Assembly (NCBI GenBank): GCA_040954595.2
Contig: CM082582.2
Coordinates: forward strand, 11,718,001-11,782,000
DNA from: Balanoglossus misakiensis
Taxonomy: Eukaryota > Hemichordata
Direction: 5' to 3'
DNA length: 64,000 nucleotides
Shown: in pieces, positions 1 to 17,600 of the stretch
Position numbering within the stretch: the first letter of the stretch is position 1
Layout of the letters: each line of letters opens with the position of its first letter
The notes under the pieces: generated by a model
What the model saw: the letters and a program-made list of their open reading frames with translations, nothing else
Told to the model about the DNA's origin: nothing
Databases searched by the model: none
Position numbers and translations under genes: made by a program

Positions 1-6499
<6,499 letters not shown>

Positions 6500-7137
6500 G
6501 TTTGAAAGAAAATAATATGTTTAATATTTCTAGGTCAATCGTTCAATTGACCTGTCTGTCGAGTATATGATTGGCTTCAAAGCAAGTTGAAAGGTTATAT
6601 TAAGGTCACTGATTGGCGGACCGTTCCAGCCTTTAAAAGTTATTAATCATTGTAGTTCAGGATTTCGGGAAATTATTCGAATCCAATTGAATTCATTTGC
6701 ATTTTGAGGAAATTGTACTTATGGTCGCTTAGTATATTTTTGTGAAAAATGCCAAATACTTATGATATCCCGAATGACTAAGAATGAATAAACCAATAAG
6801 ATAGCTCCACACAAACGTGTCACAACAGGGAAAGCTGCATCTCATTTAAATATTTAATGCTGATAGCGGCGTCCCCGGCGAAACATGTTCGGGCAAGCAC
6901 GGACATGCTGCTATTTTTAGACAGTTGGTGGCTACGTCACTTAATCTATAGTATTATAATGAGGAAATTACAAATTCGGCCAATAAAAAGCTCGCGTTGC
7001 CGGCTCTGCGCTACTGAATGCATAATAAGCAAAACAAGTTCATTCATGGTAATCGACATCGGAGCATGAATCGTAGAAATGTCCCGGCGTTTTTCTACAA
7101 TGTTACGCCGGGACCCTGTCGCAATATTTAGTAGAAC
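6500..7137. promoter_or_regulatory. Shared (bidirectional) promoter region of GMDS and the SAM-retropepsin gene
   Basis: Only 638 bp separate the divergent start codons of GMDS (6499, minus) and the SAM-retropepsin gene (7138, plus), so both 5' UTRs and promoters must lie here unless an upstream UTR exon is hidden. No clear TATA box was seen. A perfect 7-bp inverted repeat lies at 6533-6552, and a perfect 10-bp inverted repeat at 7081-7114 lies just upstream of the plus-strand ATG. Confidence 0.6.
7081..7114 (+). promoter_or_regulatory. GC-rich perfect hairpin in the probable 5' UTR
   Basis: GTCCCGGCGT (7081-7090) and ACGCCGGGAC (7105-7114) are exact reverse complements separated by 14 bases. 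The hairpin ends 23 bases before the ATG at 7138. It could fold in the mRNA leader or act as a palindromic protein-binding site. Confidence 0.75.
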
Positions 7138-9313
7138 ATGGACGAAGACGTCGACGATAGCGCTATTGCCTGTTTTCTGGAGCCGTTGGATTTGATGCAA
7201 TATGCAGACATTTTCCAAACCAAGGGTTACGATAAGGAGATCGATTTCTGCAACTTGACCGATCACGACCTGGATGATCTAGGCGTCGTTGACGACGATC
7301 ACAGAGGGATGATCCTCGATGCAGGTGAGTCAGTCAACCTTGACATTATTTTTCGTTTTATTCTCTGATTTTTGATATTCTTGGGGATTTTTATGAGGTG
7401 CCAGTAGCTCGAAATTAAGCTCACAACGGCGCGGCGTCGCGCCACTGTCAGCGACGCTGACGATAGTACGGGGAATCCCCAACGTGGAACAATGACTTTG
7501 CGTGCGCATATTATGCCGGGACCTTCGTCCACGGTCAAGCCTGCTGTGTGATAATGCTAGGGTGTTGCTATACTTTTTTTTCATATTTTGGTTTTATAAG
7601 TGTTAATAAAGCTGCTGCAAACTTTTCAAATTCATGCTGTCTGCGTTAAAAATAAGTGGATACTTTAATTCACATTTCAAGGCAATTAGGCCTGATTTAA
7701 TTGCCCGTTAAAATTTCGAAAGAATAAATGTTTCGTTTTAATTTCCCATAATCACATGGGTAATCACCTGTTAAGAGTGGTTTCGGTGTTTACCAGCCCC
7801 TGTCCAGTGGCGGGTGGTCGTGTGGGTGGGTGCGACTGGGGGGTTCCCAGTTTATCTGAGCCACACGTCACCGCGCTAAGGTCAAGAAGTACCAGTCTAA
7901 GGTCAAGAAGTACCAGTCTGACGACATCTTTGTATTACAGTTCATGATTCACCCTTTTCCCCCATTCCCCCAAATTTTCTTTGTAAGAGAGTTTCAGAAT
8001 CAGTCCCACCGAAACTTTGGGGGAACCACAAATAATTATTTTCACTATCTGTTCCAATAATACTCAATGGCATCAACTATATTCTGAAATGTCCCCTTTC
8101 TTTTCATTAGTCACTCGAAACCTATCGTATTTTGCGATAATTCATCTTAAGTACGTTTTTATTTGTGAGTCATGCTCGATTCTCTATTGTTTTCTTGAAG
8201 CTGAACACTACGAAGTATCCGACCAGTACAAACTTTACCAATTCTTAAAGGAATATGAATTAGAGTATTACTATAAGCACTTTATCAACTGTGATTACAC
8301 CAGTATTGACTGCATATCGCGAATGGACGTCGATGAAGAAAGCTTAGACGATCTGGAAATCACACTGCCCGGACACAAAAGACGACTGCAAGTGGCCGGT
8401 AAATATGAGTCTTTGTTTCCGATAGAGTTTCCGTTCCTATTGTGTCCTTTCATACAATTTTTTCATTGATATAAAATTGACGATATAGGCCTATGTCACG
8501 CTCAGACTTGTTCCGCCAGAGCTTTTGTGAACGGGTGTACGGTCGCCCGTATACTTCCGTTAGCGGGAACCGATTACGACACTGCGCGTGCGACCACTGT
8601 GCACTCTCACTGATTTGTGTACAAATACAATCATCTATATAATTATCTATTATAATAGACAGGCAGCCTATCTGACATGAACGCCACGCTTCGGAAAGAA
8701 ACAATGAAATTAAATACATTTTCACACACGCCTGGCCATTTAAATTTCATTCTTTTATTGTCTACATCCCTCTTTTCGCAGTTGCAAGTCTCCGGAAGAG
8801 ACGCCGGACGAGCGAGCTGGAACCGGAATCGCCAGTTGCCATTGGTTACTGGGGAAGGCCGTCAGCCCTGGTTGACGCAAAATATGACTTTCTTTGTTTA
8901 CATTCGACGATAAAGTCCACCAAGCCGGACAAACCCACTTTTGAACTCGGTAAGACAATGTCAGATTTAGACTAGGACAATTTTATACGTGTAAGGAGTT
9001 GTATACAGCAATGGTTTACATGGAAACTTGTAATCTAAGTCTGGAAAATTTGATGTTAACACTTGTTTTTCTTTTCTTTTATCGAAATAGAATTTATGGT
9101 GGATTCCGGAAGTGATGTAGTAACCGTTCGACAAAATATTTTGGACCAGTTAGATTTGGACCTGATTGGCACGATACAGAGCAGAGGTGTCCACGCTACC
9201 GTGGAAAAGCAGTTGTACAGGGCTGTGCTTGGAATTGGCAAGTTTAACGTTGAAATCGAGGTAAATGAACATGTAGTACAAAATGATGATGATGATGATG
9301 TTGATGATGATGT

Positions 9314-9390
<77 letters not shown>

Positions 9391-9772
9391 CCTAATTTGA
9401 CTCTGTGTATTACATTTCTTTCTCGTCCAGGTGATGTCGGAATCTTACAATTCCATCGGTAACCGAGTTCTGAGTCACTTCCGCCACTTCATCACCCCAA
9501 ACCGCCACATCTGGCTTCAGCCCGAGGGCCACGACATCAGCGCGTCATCCCTCAGTTCCCTCGGCGAGTTGTCGCCCTCTGCGGCTGGTACGACAACCCC
9601 GGCAGCGGTGACGTCACCAGGAAGCCGCGAGGAAACCGAGCCACCAGCGGCGACCCAAAGCGAAATCGGCGAAACAGCCGTTGCGACCGAGGAAACAAGT
9701 GGGGCCGGGGAACACGAGAAAAAGACAAGCACCCCGGTGACCAGCCAACGAAAGCACAAAGACACTGCTTGA
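7138..9772 (+). CDS. Tandem SAM domains fused to a retropepsin-like aspartic protease domain (5 exons, 354 aa)
   Basis: Exons 7138-7324, 8201-8398, 8782-8949, 9091-9260 and 9431-9772 join in phase with GT-AG borders to give 354 residues. Residues about 8-63 form a SAM domain (FLEPLDLMQYADIF, then DLDDLGV). Residues about 69-128 form a second SAM (YKLYQFLKEYELEYY, LPGHKRRL). A basic linker with RKRRR follows. Residues about 165-262 resemble a clan AA (retropepsin) monomer: hydrophobic-DSGSD with the catalytic-type Asp at 189, and the later hydrophobic-Gly segment SIGNRVLSHFRHF near 249. The last 80 or so residues are Ser/Thr/Glu/Ala-rich and probably disordered. SAM domains mediate oligomerisation, and retropepsins are obligate dimers, so SAM-driven dimerisation of the protease is a reasonable inference. 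Five introns-worth of splice structure and the absence of gag, RT or LTR argue for a host gene. Substrate and activity are unknown. Confidence 0.85.
7325..8200 (+). other. Intron 1 of the SAM-retropepsin gene
   Basis: 876-bp intron between the two SAM-encoding exons. It contains an exact 21-bp tandem duplication at 7878-7919. No other feature was seen. Confidence 0.85.
7878..7919 (+). repeat. Perfect 21-bp tandem duplication
   Basis: The unit starting AAGGTCAAGAAGTACC occurs twice in a row without mismatch (7878-7898 and 7899-7919), inside intron 1 of the SAM-retropepsin gene. Confidence 0.97.
8399..8781 (+). other. Intron 2 of the SAM-retropepsin gene
   Basis: 383-bp intron with a GTAAAT donor and a pyrimidine-rich CGCAG acceptor. 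No internal feature was recognised. Confidence 0.85.
9284..9390 (+). repeat. (GAT)n microsatellite in intron 4
   Basis: About 35 GAT units with two GTT variants begin 24 bases after the donor of the exon carrying the DSGSD motif. They fill most of the 170-bp intron 9261-9430. Read through in frame they would encode poly-Asp before a stop codon at about 9393. Confidence 0.97.
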
Positions 9773-10158
9773 AAATCGTGATACTTTGCTAACAAAATTA
9801 TTTAATTTGTAAATAATGTACATACTATACATTTTCCTAAAACAGAAGAATTTTACTTTTATTTATAAAGTTGACTGGAACGAGTTCACCGACAATTGCA
9901 CAAAAATGTATATTTGATACGGGGATTCTATTAAGAAATTCATCGTTTTTTGAGAAAACACCAGAATATTTTGATATTTTTTAAATTTTACCAAGAGCCT
10001 TAACATTTTAGAGAAAAATCATGAAACTTAAATTTTATCTTGTTTTAAGAGAATTTCTTAAAATGAACTTCACTGCCGTTTTTCTGGGAAAAATCATGGA
10101 TATTAATATTTTTTATTCTTATTAATGGAGAAATTTTCATTTTTGCCGCCATCTCAGG

Positions 10159-10164
10159 AATAAA
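10159..10164 (+). terminator. Candidate polyadenylation signal for the SAM-retropepsin gene
   Basis: AATAAA 387 bases after the TGA at 9770-9772, in AT-rich sequence. It is the first canonical hexamer noticed downstream of the stop. The assignment is by position only. Confidence 0.4.
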
Positions 10165-11493
10165 CTTTAAATTTCATAAAAACCATTGTGATGACTTTTT
10201 CTCTCTATATAACGAATGCACCAGGCGCTTCAACTTGACAATCAACATGCGAGAACGTGATGACAGTGCCATTTGGAATTTCAAGGGTCTTGCATAGAAT
10301 GCAAATGTGGGCGTTGGCCACTGTGATTGCCTACTGCAGGTGAATAACATATGGGCGAAAGTGGCCTGCTGCAACACAACGTTTTCCTTTGTCAGGCCGA
10401 ATGTTGAGAATCGGCCCAATTGTCTTTCGACCTATGACCATTGGTATTTTACAAAAGCTCGCGGATATATAACAAACCCCCGGAACATGGTAATTGCACC
10501 CATTCTATTGAAAACTAATTAGCGTGACGCGGTGCCTTTCTTCTCTGCGCGGCTGGAGTTCAGTGTTTATCCTATCGAGGGAAAGTCTTCTACGCAAAGC
10601 TTTCAAAAACATATGTAACCGCGTCACACACACGTAGGAATGGTAACAATCAAGAGATTGTTGCTTTAAAAATATGAAACTCCTCTAGGAAAAATGTGAA
10701 CATCAGATTGAAACCGTGACTTCTATTACTATCTGCTATCACTGCAAATACAGTGTGAACCTTTCTGATTTGCAAAATTATTAATATACCAGTAAGCGAA
10801 ACCTAATTTTCGTATATTGGTCACAATGACATGAGATGGGCAATAAAATACAAATTTGTGTATATACATGTTTTTCCATATGGACCCAACCACAACGGGC
10901 GAAACATCTGAGAGAACGAAAGAAAACTTGACACGTATGCAAACTCAAGGGACAAACCATGTCCGTGTGCATGGAAAGACACCTGTTCAGAAGCCATTTA
11001 CATGATGCAGTTCGCGCCCAGAGCTGGATATGGCATGACAGGCAGATTGAAGGGGAGGTGTGCGGACGGTTTCCCTGGGCCAATATTAGCGGATACCTGA
11101 ATGCCGAGTCATTTAGGTTGTTATACATTTATGTCCATGGTGTCATATAACGCATCCATGGATTATTTTGACGGAGCTATTCAACCAACAGCACAGGCAA
11201 CTGTGCATTCCCTGTACATACAAAAGTTTGCGAACCCCACCCTTCTGCGTTTACTCACCGAAACTCTGACCTTTAGCATGTTGAGAGAATCTTCGGGCAG
11301 TTTTTCCATTTTGGCGACAGAAGTATTCCAGTCCCGATCCGAATTGTGGGTTATTCCTTTCTTGATACTGCGCTCGAAGTGCTACATGTACTTATGTAAT
11401 TCGTCAACAAACCACAACACTGTACAGGTATTTAAATACGACGACGCGCCTGTCACGTGATTGTGCTAGCGTAAAATGGCGGACAACGGATCA

Positions 11494-11507
11494 CCCCCCC
11501 CCCCCCA
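11494..11507 (+). repeat. Poly-C tract
   Basis: Run of about 14 C in the intergenic DNA. Confidence 0.9.
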
Positions 11508-14125
11508 TCCCACAGCTGTTTTAGGGGTCGCGCACAGCCTTTATATTTTTCGATTTTTTTTGCGTACACGGCTGGTATGACGACGGCAGAAAAGGGTCAG
11601 CAGTGTCAATGGACGTACAATAGATGTAAATTACCGCCATCAATTACAAGACACATATGTGCAGACAATTCTTTGTCTGTGATAATATTTCGTTCCCAAT
11701 TTACTATCTTCCATCTCAGGTTATTGTAGTAACACGAGTTATATGTGACGCTTCCCCTTAGAAAATTATTCCATCGAAATCCAGATTTATAGTACATGTA
11801 ACTAAGTTCCAATTTGAGACAAAAAGCAATAAGCTTACACATGGCAACGTTTTATCTCGTTGTAGTCGCAATTGTCCGAGGTTTTACCAACAATCACAGG
11901 AAAACCTTTTAAATCTGTTTAATTTTTAAAATGTAATAAAATACGGTGTAGGCCTGAACAGTTTCGCTCCGGAATATTGTTTTGAAATGCTCCCAAACAT
12001 CGCGTTGATACTTAAGATAATATCATTTTACAAAAGACTGAAGGAAGCGCAACAAGCAATGATCATTGATAAAGGCACCGCGATAAAGCAATCCATTGTC
12101 GTTGATGGACATTAAAAGAGATTAAGACATTTGTGTCCTTTTATTCAATATCAGATTTTGATTACTGTGTACATTATATTTTACGATGAGCACAGCTGAC
12201 GCGTTAAGCTGCAACCGGTTAAAGTGATGCGCATCTGACACGACATTTCTACCTTTTTCGCCACGTTTTTTCAAACGCCGTGCACGGCTAAATTTCGTCT
12301 AATGTCCAGTGGAACGTCAACGCAATAGTTAATGAAAATAAAGTGGAAATGAATCTGTCGACGTCACAACATTGCTTTATATAATTTGGGTTATGTAAGT
12401 AAAATATCGCATGTAGTGATCATGTATAGCATATCAAACCTGTGAGTAAATCGTTCGATTGATATCTTTAAGCTTTAGAGATACGCGAAAAATCGATACA
12501 CATCAAGTTCCAGGTTCCCCCCTTTAATGTTAGTTGCAGCAAACTTTGCGATACCGTCCACTATGCGGCAAAATCTTTCCTGGTTTAATTGATTGAGAAA
12601 TAAAAGGAAAGTGACCGCGAAACTCCCATGAATATATTAACTCTCATAACTCGGTGTTACGGGGGGTTGGGCACAAAATTGACCGTTCACAGAACATTGT
12701 TGTAGCCTCGGTGCCATTAAAAATTCTGTTTAAAATGACACGTTTTGAGGAAGCAAAAGATATGTGTAAAACAAATTTACCCAATAATAGAGACGAATTT
12801 AAATCGATGAAACCACAGCCATGTCGGCGTGTCTGGTGACATCAAACAAGCCGAAGTCCAACTGTGATTTCACCAGAACCGAATAGTAACCTCGAAAAAC
12901 AAACTTTAAAAAAATGAATAAGAATTTCTCACCGCCAATTTTGTTACCAGTGCCGGTTCCATCGCCATTACGATGCCTCAGTAATCTTCAGAAAAAGCTG
13001 TAATATTTATTCTCCAAATTTCAGAGCCTATCCTCCACGTATACTGCCAGGCAAATACCAGTGTACAAGCTGCGGTGTGCTCGCGGAAACGACTATCACC
13101 TTAATGACGTGCCGCGTCATAATCTCTCTAACAGGCGCGGCGTGGACATGTTACCTGCACGCGAGCAATCCATGGCAACTGCGGAGTGTTTCTGATCATG
13201 ACTGCCTAATACACTTTTGATAAACAGCGGGACAAGTTCTCTCAGCCAGATTTATGCGTAATTTAATCCAAATAACATTCCGTCTTGATTTCAATAGTGA
13301 TCGTTTTGACTTTCGGGAAAGGTAGTGTACAATAATATCGATTCCATATTAAAAGCCGTCACAAACAGAGAAAAAATAACTTGAAAGCTTGAAACCTGTC
13401 AATCATTATATAAAATACCATCGTAAATGCATGGATTAAATTGATATCTGTCTACAACTGAACAGAAATATGTATACGCCAGTATGAAATACAATGCGTT
13501 TCCAAGCGCACTCAAAACTATATCAGATACACGTGTGTTATAGCAAACAGATATATGCAATAAGGCTGTGTGAAAATCACAACAGCCACTTTCACTACTA
13601 TTAAAAGTGTTATAGCTTCTTTTGGATACAATATTATCAAATCTATTTAAACTGTATACATAAATGTAAATGTTAGTAAATGAGTACTGAGTTCTCTAAT
13701 CCGAACATTAAAATTTTGGCACCATCTTACCAATCAATATACATGTCACAAAACAAAGGAGCATTGGTGGTCCACTTATTGGCCTGTGGTGGCGCTATTT
13801 TTTTCAAAAGTAAACGTTTTGCTCTGATCATGCAATTTATCATCAGCTACCGATTTATGTTTAATCACTCATCTTGAATAGAGCATGTTTGTCAAATCAA
13901 AATTATTAAACTAACTTAAAAGGAAACCACTCTATTCTGATTACAGAAACTTTAATTTGCACCCAATAAGATTTTTAAAAAGCTCAACTACCACCGATTC
14001 AAAATTGTTTGAAACACCTTCAAGTTGGACTGACAACCCAGTAAAAGATTATCATTTGGTACCTTTTACATAGCTAAATTTTGCAATTTAGCTCTGATTA
14101 TCCACCGGGTAAGTCATGACTGTTG

Positions 14126-14139
14126 CCCCCCCCCCCCCC
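14126..14139 (+). repeat. Poly-C tract
   Basis: Run of about 14 C located just downstream of the ZNFX1 stop codon, so it would be a G-run in the ZNFX1 3' UTR. Confidence 0.9.
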
Positions 14140-14217
14140 GTCCTATATAATACATGCATTCGAAATAACAACAGACAGTTGATGACGTCACTGCCGTCAT
14201 CTCACCGACCACCAACT

Positions 14218-14631
14218 TTAACGACCTCTTTGTCCGCGACCCCTTCGGTTGCGACGCCCGCCGCCTCGGCCTCTCGGAGTGCCACCAGGGCCTTCGTTAG
14301 CACTTCCGGTAGTTCTAGTACCGGAACCGGAACCGGAACCGCCACCTCTGTTACCACCTCCTCTGTTACCTCTGTTACCTCGACCAGCACCACCACGACC
14401 CCTTGACCCAGAACCGCCGCCACCGCCTCCTCCACGGCCGCCACCATGCTGCCAGCCACCACGACCCCCACGACTGTTACCCCTGGTAGTAGTGGCACCT
14501 CCGTAAACTTCTCCGAATTCGGGCCGCTGCGAATATGTCCAGTGATCGCCAGCTGTTCCTGCAGCGCCACCGTACGCGTTGAAATTTGCAGGATTCGGTG
14601 CCACGTTTGGGGGATATCCTTGTCGGTAACC
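14218..14631 (-). other. Last coding exon of ZNFX1: glycine/arginine-rich tail
   Basis: The acceptor TTTTACTAG at 14632-14640 opens frame GYRQGYPPN, and the exon continues for 137 residues to the TAA at 14218-14220. From about 14510 down it is dominated by GRG, RGG and GSG repeats. Such tails bind RNA, are methylated on arginine, and often promote condensate formation. It keeps the reading phase of the preceding two small exons. The DNA is low-complexity GC-rich, which also creates spurious open frames on both strands. Confidence 0.85.
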
Positions 14632-17600
14632 CTAGTAAAAGAAACGTTGAATGATATAACTCGACCTGTTGCGGAAACACCTAATTCACATATATGGTTG
14701 TACAAAAAAATCAGTCCATAGCATTGAAAAAGATACCAATTTTTTCGTCATTTAAAAAAAATGTAGGTGTTTGTTCATAAATCTTCAGTATAGGCCTATT
14801 CGGAGACTTCCCCTATTTTGTGAAATTACCTTAGTTCGTTTCTTGTTGCCTTGTGAGGAAGGTACTGGTTGTATACTTCCCTGTTGCCCAACCTGTAATT
14901 AGGAAGGAAAATATCCAATTTGGTTTAACGTCTGCCGGAATTTCAATTTTTTATCACATGCACAGATCCACTTATTACCCGTGTATAGCATCGAATTGGT
15001 AATATGGGACAAAACGTGTTGCTATGACCATGGCGTCACCAGTCGGTACTGCTTTCAACTTGTAAATAAACTTTTCGGTAGGCAAACTAGAATATAAGTT
15101 GTCAGTTTTCTCCGATGGAAATATGGGCAAACCATTTACCTTGGTTTTCGTGTTGTACCCTCTGAAGGATAGTTGGTTCCAATCAGCATTATTTTGTTGT
15201 GGTAATGTCCTCTCAGCCTCCTAGTTAAAAAAATAATTAATTGACACAATTGAGAGTTTTGACCTCACAAAAAGGTTGCACTAAATGTTTGAACTAAAAG
15301 TGTGTGTTCAATTTAATTAAAACCAGTGTTTGATGATGGGTAACTTACCAATCTGATGTCCTCTGGAATTCTCCACACGAAGTCCCTCCTTTCAGTCTGC
15401 TCCACAATTGAGGGACACTGGTCACACGTGGGTCCACGGTTGTGCTGTTCGTGGTTGGCAGTGCTCTGCCCACCCGTCTGCACCGTGTGGCAAAACACGT
15501 GACCGTTGGAACAACTGTACCACTCGTCCTTTCCAAAGGTCCTAAAGTTGCCAATCGTAGCAGGATTGAGGTCGGGAGGGTTGGCCAGCTTGGAAACTAT
15601 GTTCGGGTACAGATGCTTGAAGGTCGATAGAGTATTTGACAGTGTCTGAAGGGAAGGGGTTTCTGTCAAAACACCGAGTGCCAATTCGTGAACACTTCGC
15701 ACTCGGCGCCCTTCCTTAGACATCTGGGAGAAGGAATGACATTCCTGCAGCCGATATATCACAACCAGAGCGCAACTTTGGAGCATAATACTGCGATGTC
15801 TCTCCTTTTCTTCGCCGTGGAGAGAGTCATATTGACAGGTTGCCACTTCGACCATTCTCTCTTCATTTAGGATTTGTAACGACCTTGCCTTCTCAGCTGT
15901 CACCTCTGAAATCTCGTAGTCAAGCGAGGGTTTTGTGTGAGTATTGCCACAGGACTCGAGTGTGGAAATGACCCTTTCTGTCCACACTTTTGCAGATAAA
16001 AGCTGTCCATAGCTTCTAATGTTATTCTCAATCGGCACCAGTTCATGTAAGGACGATGCCGACCGAATCGCCTCTTCAAACAGGTGTTGATGATGAAAAG
16101 GCACCGTCGTTAAAACGAGCTTCTTAAGATGTTCTCTGGAGGAGCTTTCAAATGCAAACTTCTCGGGAACAATATTCATATGCTCAATTGTAGCGAGTAC
16201 ATATTTGGTTACTGTGTTGTAACGATTACAACCAGTTATAGTCGTGTAGCAACTGGGGCATGCTTTCATAACAAGTGGTCGGGCACTAGTTGTTGATGTG
16301 ATTCCATGCATCCATCGATCCAGGTCACGAACTTCAAATACATCACCGCATGCAAGTTGAATAAAGCTACTTTGGGCGGAGTATTTTCTACCAAAGAAAG
16401 CAGCAGATGCTTCTAGTTTCCGTCGGTCACAAGCTCTGCACAGCCGTGGACACATTTCTCCACATAAACCAACGCAGTTGTGACCACACTTTAGCTTCAG
16501 CGGACATGGGTAGTTGCAAGGTGGTCTTTCACAAGGCTCCCAACATTTCCTTGTGCACTGATGGTGTACGCATCGCCACGTACACTGCATGTTGCATCTT
16601 CTTCCCTGTGTCCTGTGTCCACAAGGATACGGGTGTTTTATCGTGCAGATACTGCAGGTTTCGTAACACTTGTTCAGGCATGGATGGCCACATAGAAGTA
16701 TGCGATCACACTTTTCATTGCATAGATTGTGGCGGCCATTGCAAGTGCCGCATGTACCACTGCATCTGTGTCCACATTGGAGAACAGCACCACACTTGTT
16801 AGGACAGAACAACATATTTTCACAGCATCTCATGCCAAGGACATGGCCGCAATCCTTATACGTTCTTCGAACAGTGGCCAAGCAGATGTCACTACATTCT
16901 TCACAACACAGCTTTGTGCATTTATGTCCACAATGTAGTGGTCTGTTGCATTGTAGCTTGCAGTCTGCGTGCGTTCCAGTCTTCAAGCAAACACCACATT
17001 TACCAGCGCATGTGTGTCCGCACTCCAATTTTATACCACAGACCTGTTCACAGCTCTCTGCAGTGAGGAAACAGTGACCTTTCACCTTGTGACCACATGG
17101 CCAATCCTCGTGAAGGACCATTACTTTGCACTGTTGCTCACACCGATCACCACATTTATTTGGACAAACATGATTACACCCAAGCCGTTTCTCACATGGA
17201 CGTTTGCACACGAATCTTGACTCGTCTTCTGAGCATCTCATGGTTTGACTATGACCACATTTTGACAAGGTCCTTTCCACGGTTACTTCGCATTTTGGAG
17301 GACATTGGTCTGAACACCTCTTCGTACAGCTGTGACCGCATTCAAACTGTTTCCTGCATTCATCTTGGCACTGGAAAGTTGAAGGATCTTCGTGGCATTG
17401 CATCTTTTGTTCATGGTAGCATACGGGAATCCGTTTATACACAGGCACTGTGCATTTGGGGCAACTCTCATGACAGCGCTTTGGACAAGGGTGATTCCTT
17501 TCGCACATCTTCGGGCATGGCATCTTGCAAAGAAAATGACTGGGCTCTTTGTAACATGACATCTTTTGTACATGACCACAAGACGGTATTTCCTTTTCAA

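Larger units (their letters stand above)
9773..14217. other. Intergenic region between convergent genes (with 3' UTRs)
   Basis: 4.4 kb between the stop codons of the SAM-retropepsin gene (plus) and ZNFX1 (minus). It is AT-rich, with C-runs at 11494-11507 and 14126-14139 and several short open frames that show no domain or splice support. Nothing else was recognised. Confidence 0.75.

Noticed and set aside
9091-9772. Retrotransposon or endogenous retrovirus remnant for the protease exons
   Set aside because: The protease lies in spliced in-phase exons with SAM domains. No gag, reverse transcriptase, integrase or LTR was seen around it.
14202-14705. Long open frames on both strands over the ZNFX1 tail exon
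   Set aside because: They are shadows of the low-complexity GC-rich exon. Only the Gly/Arg frame continues in phase from the upstream ZNFX1 exons.
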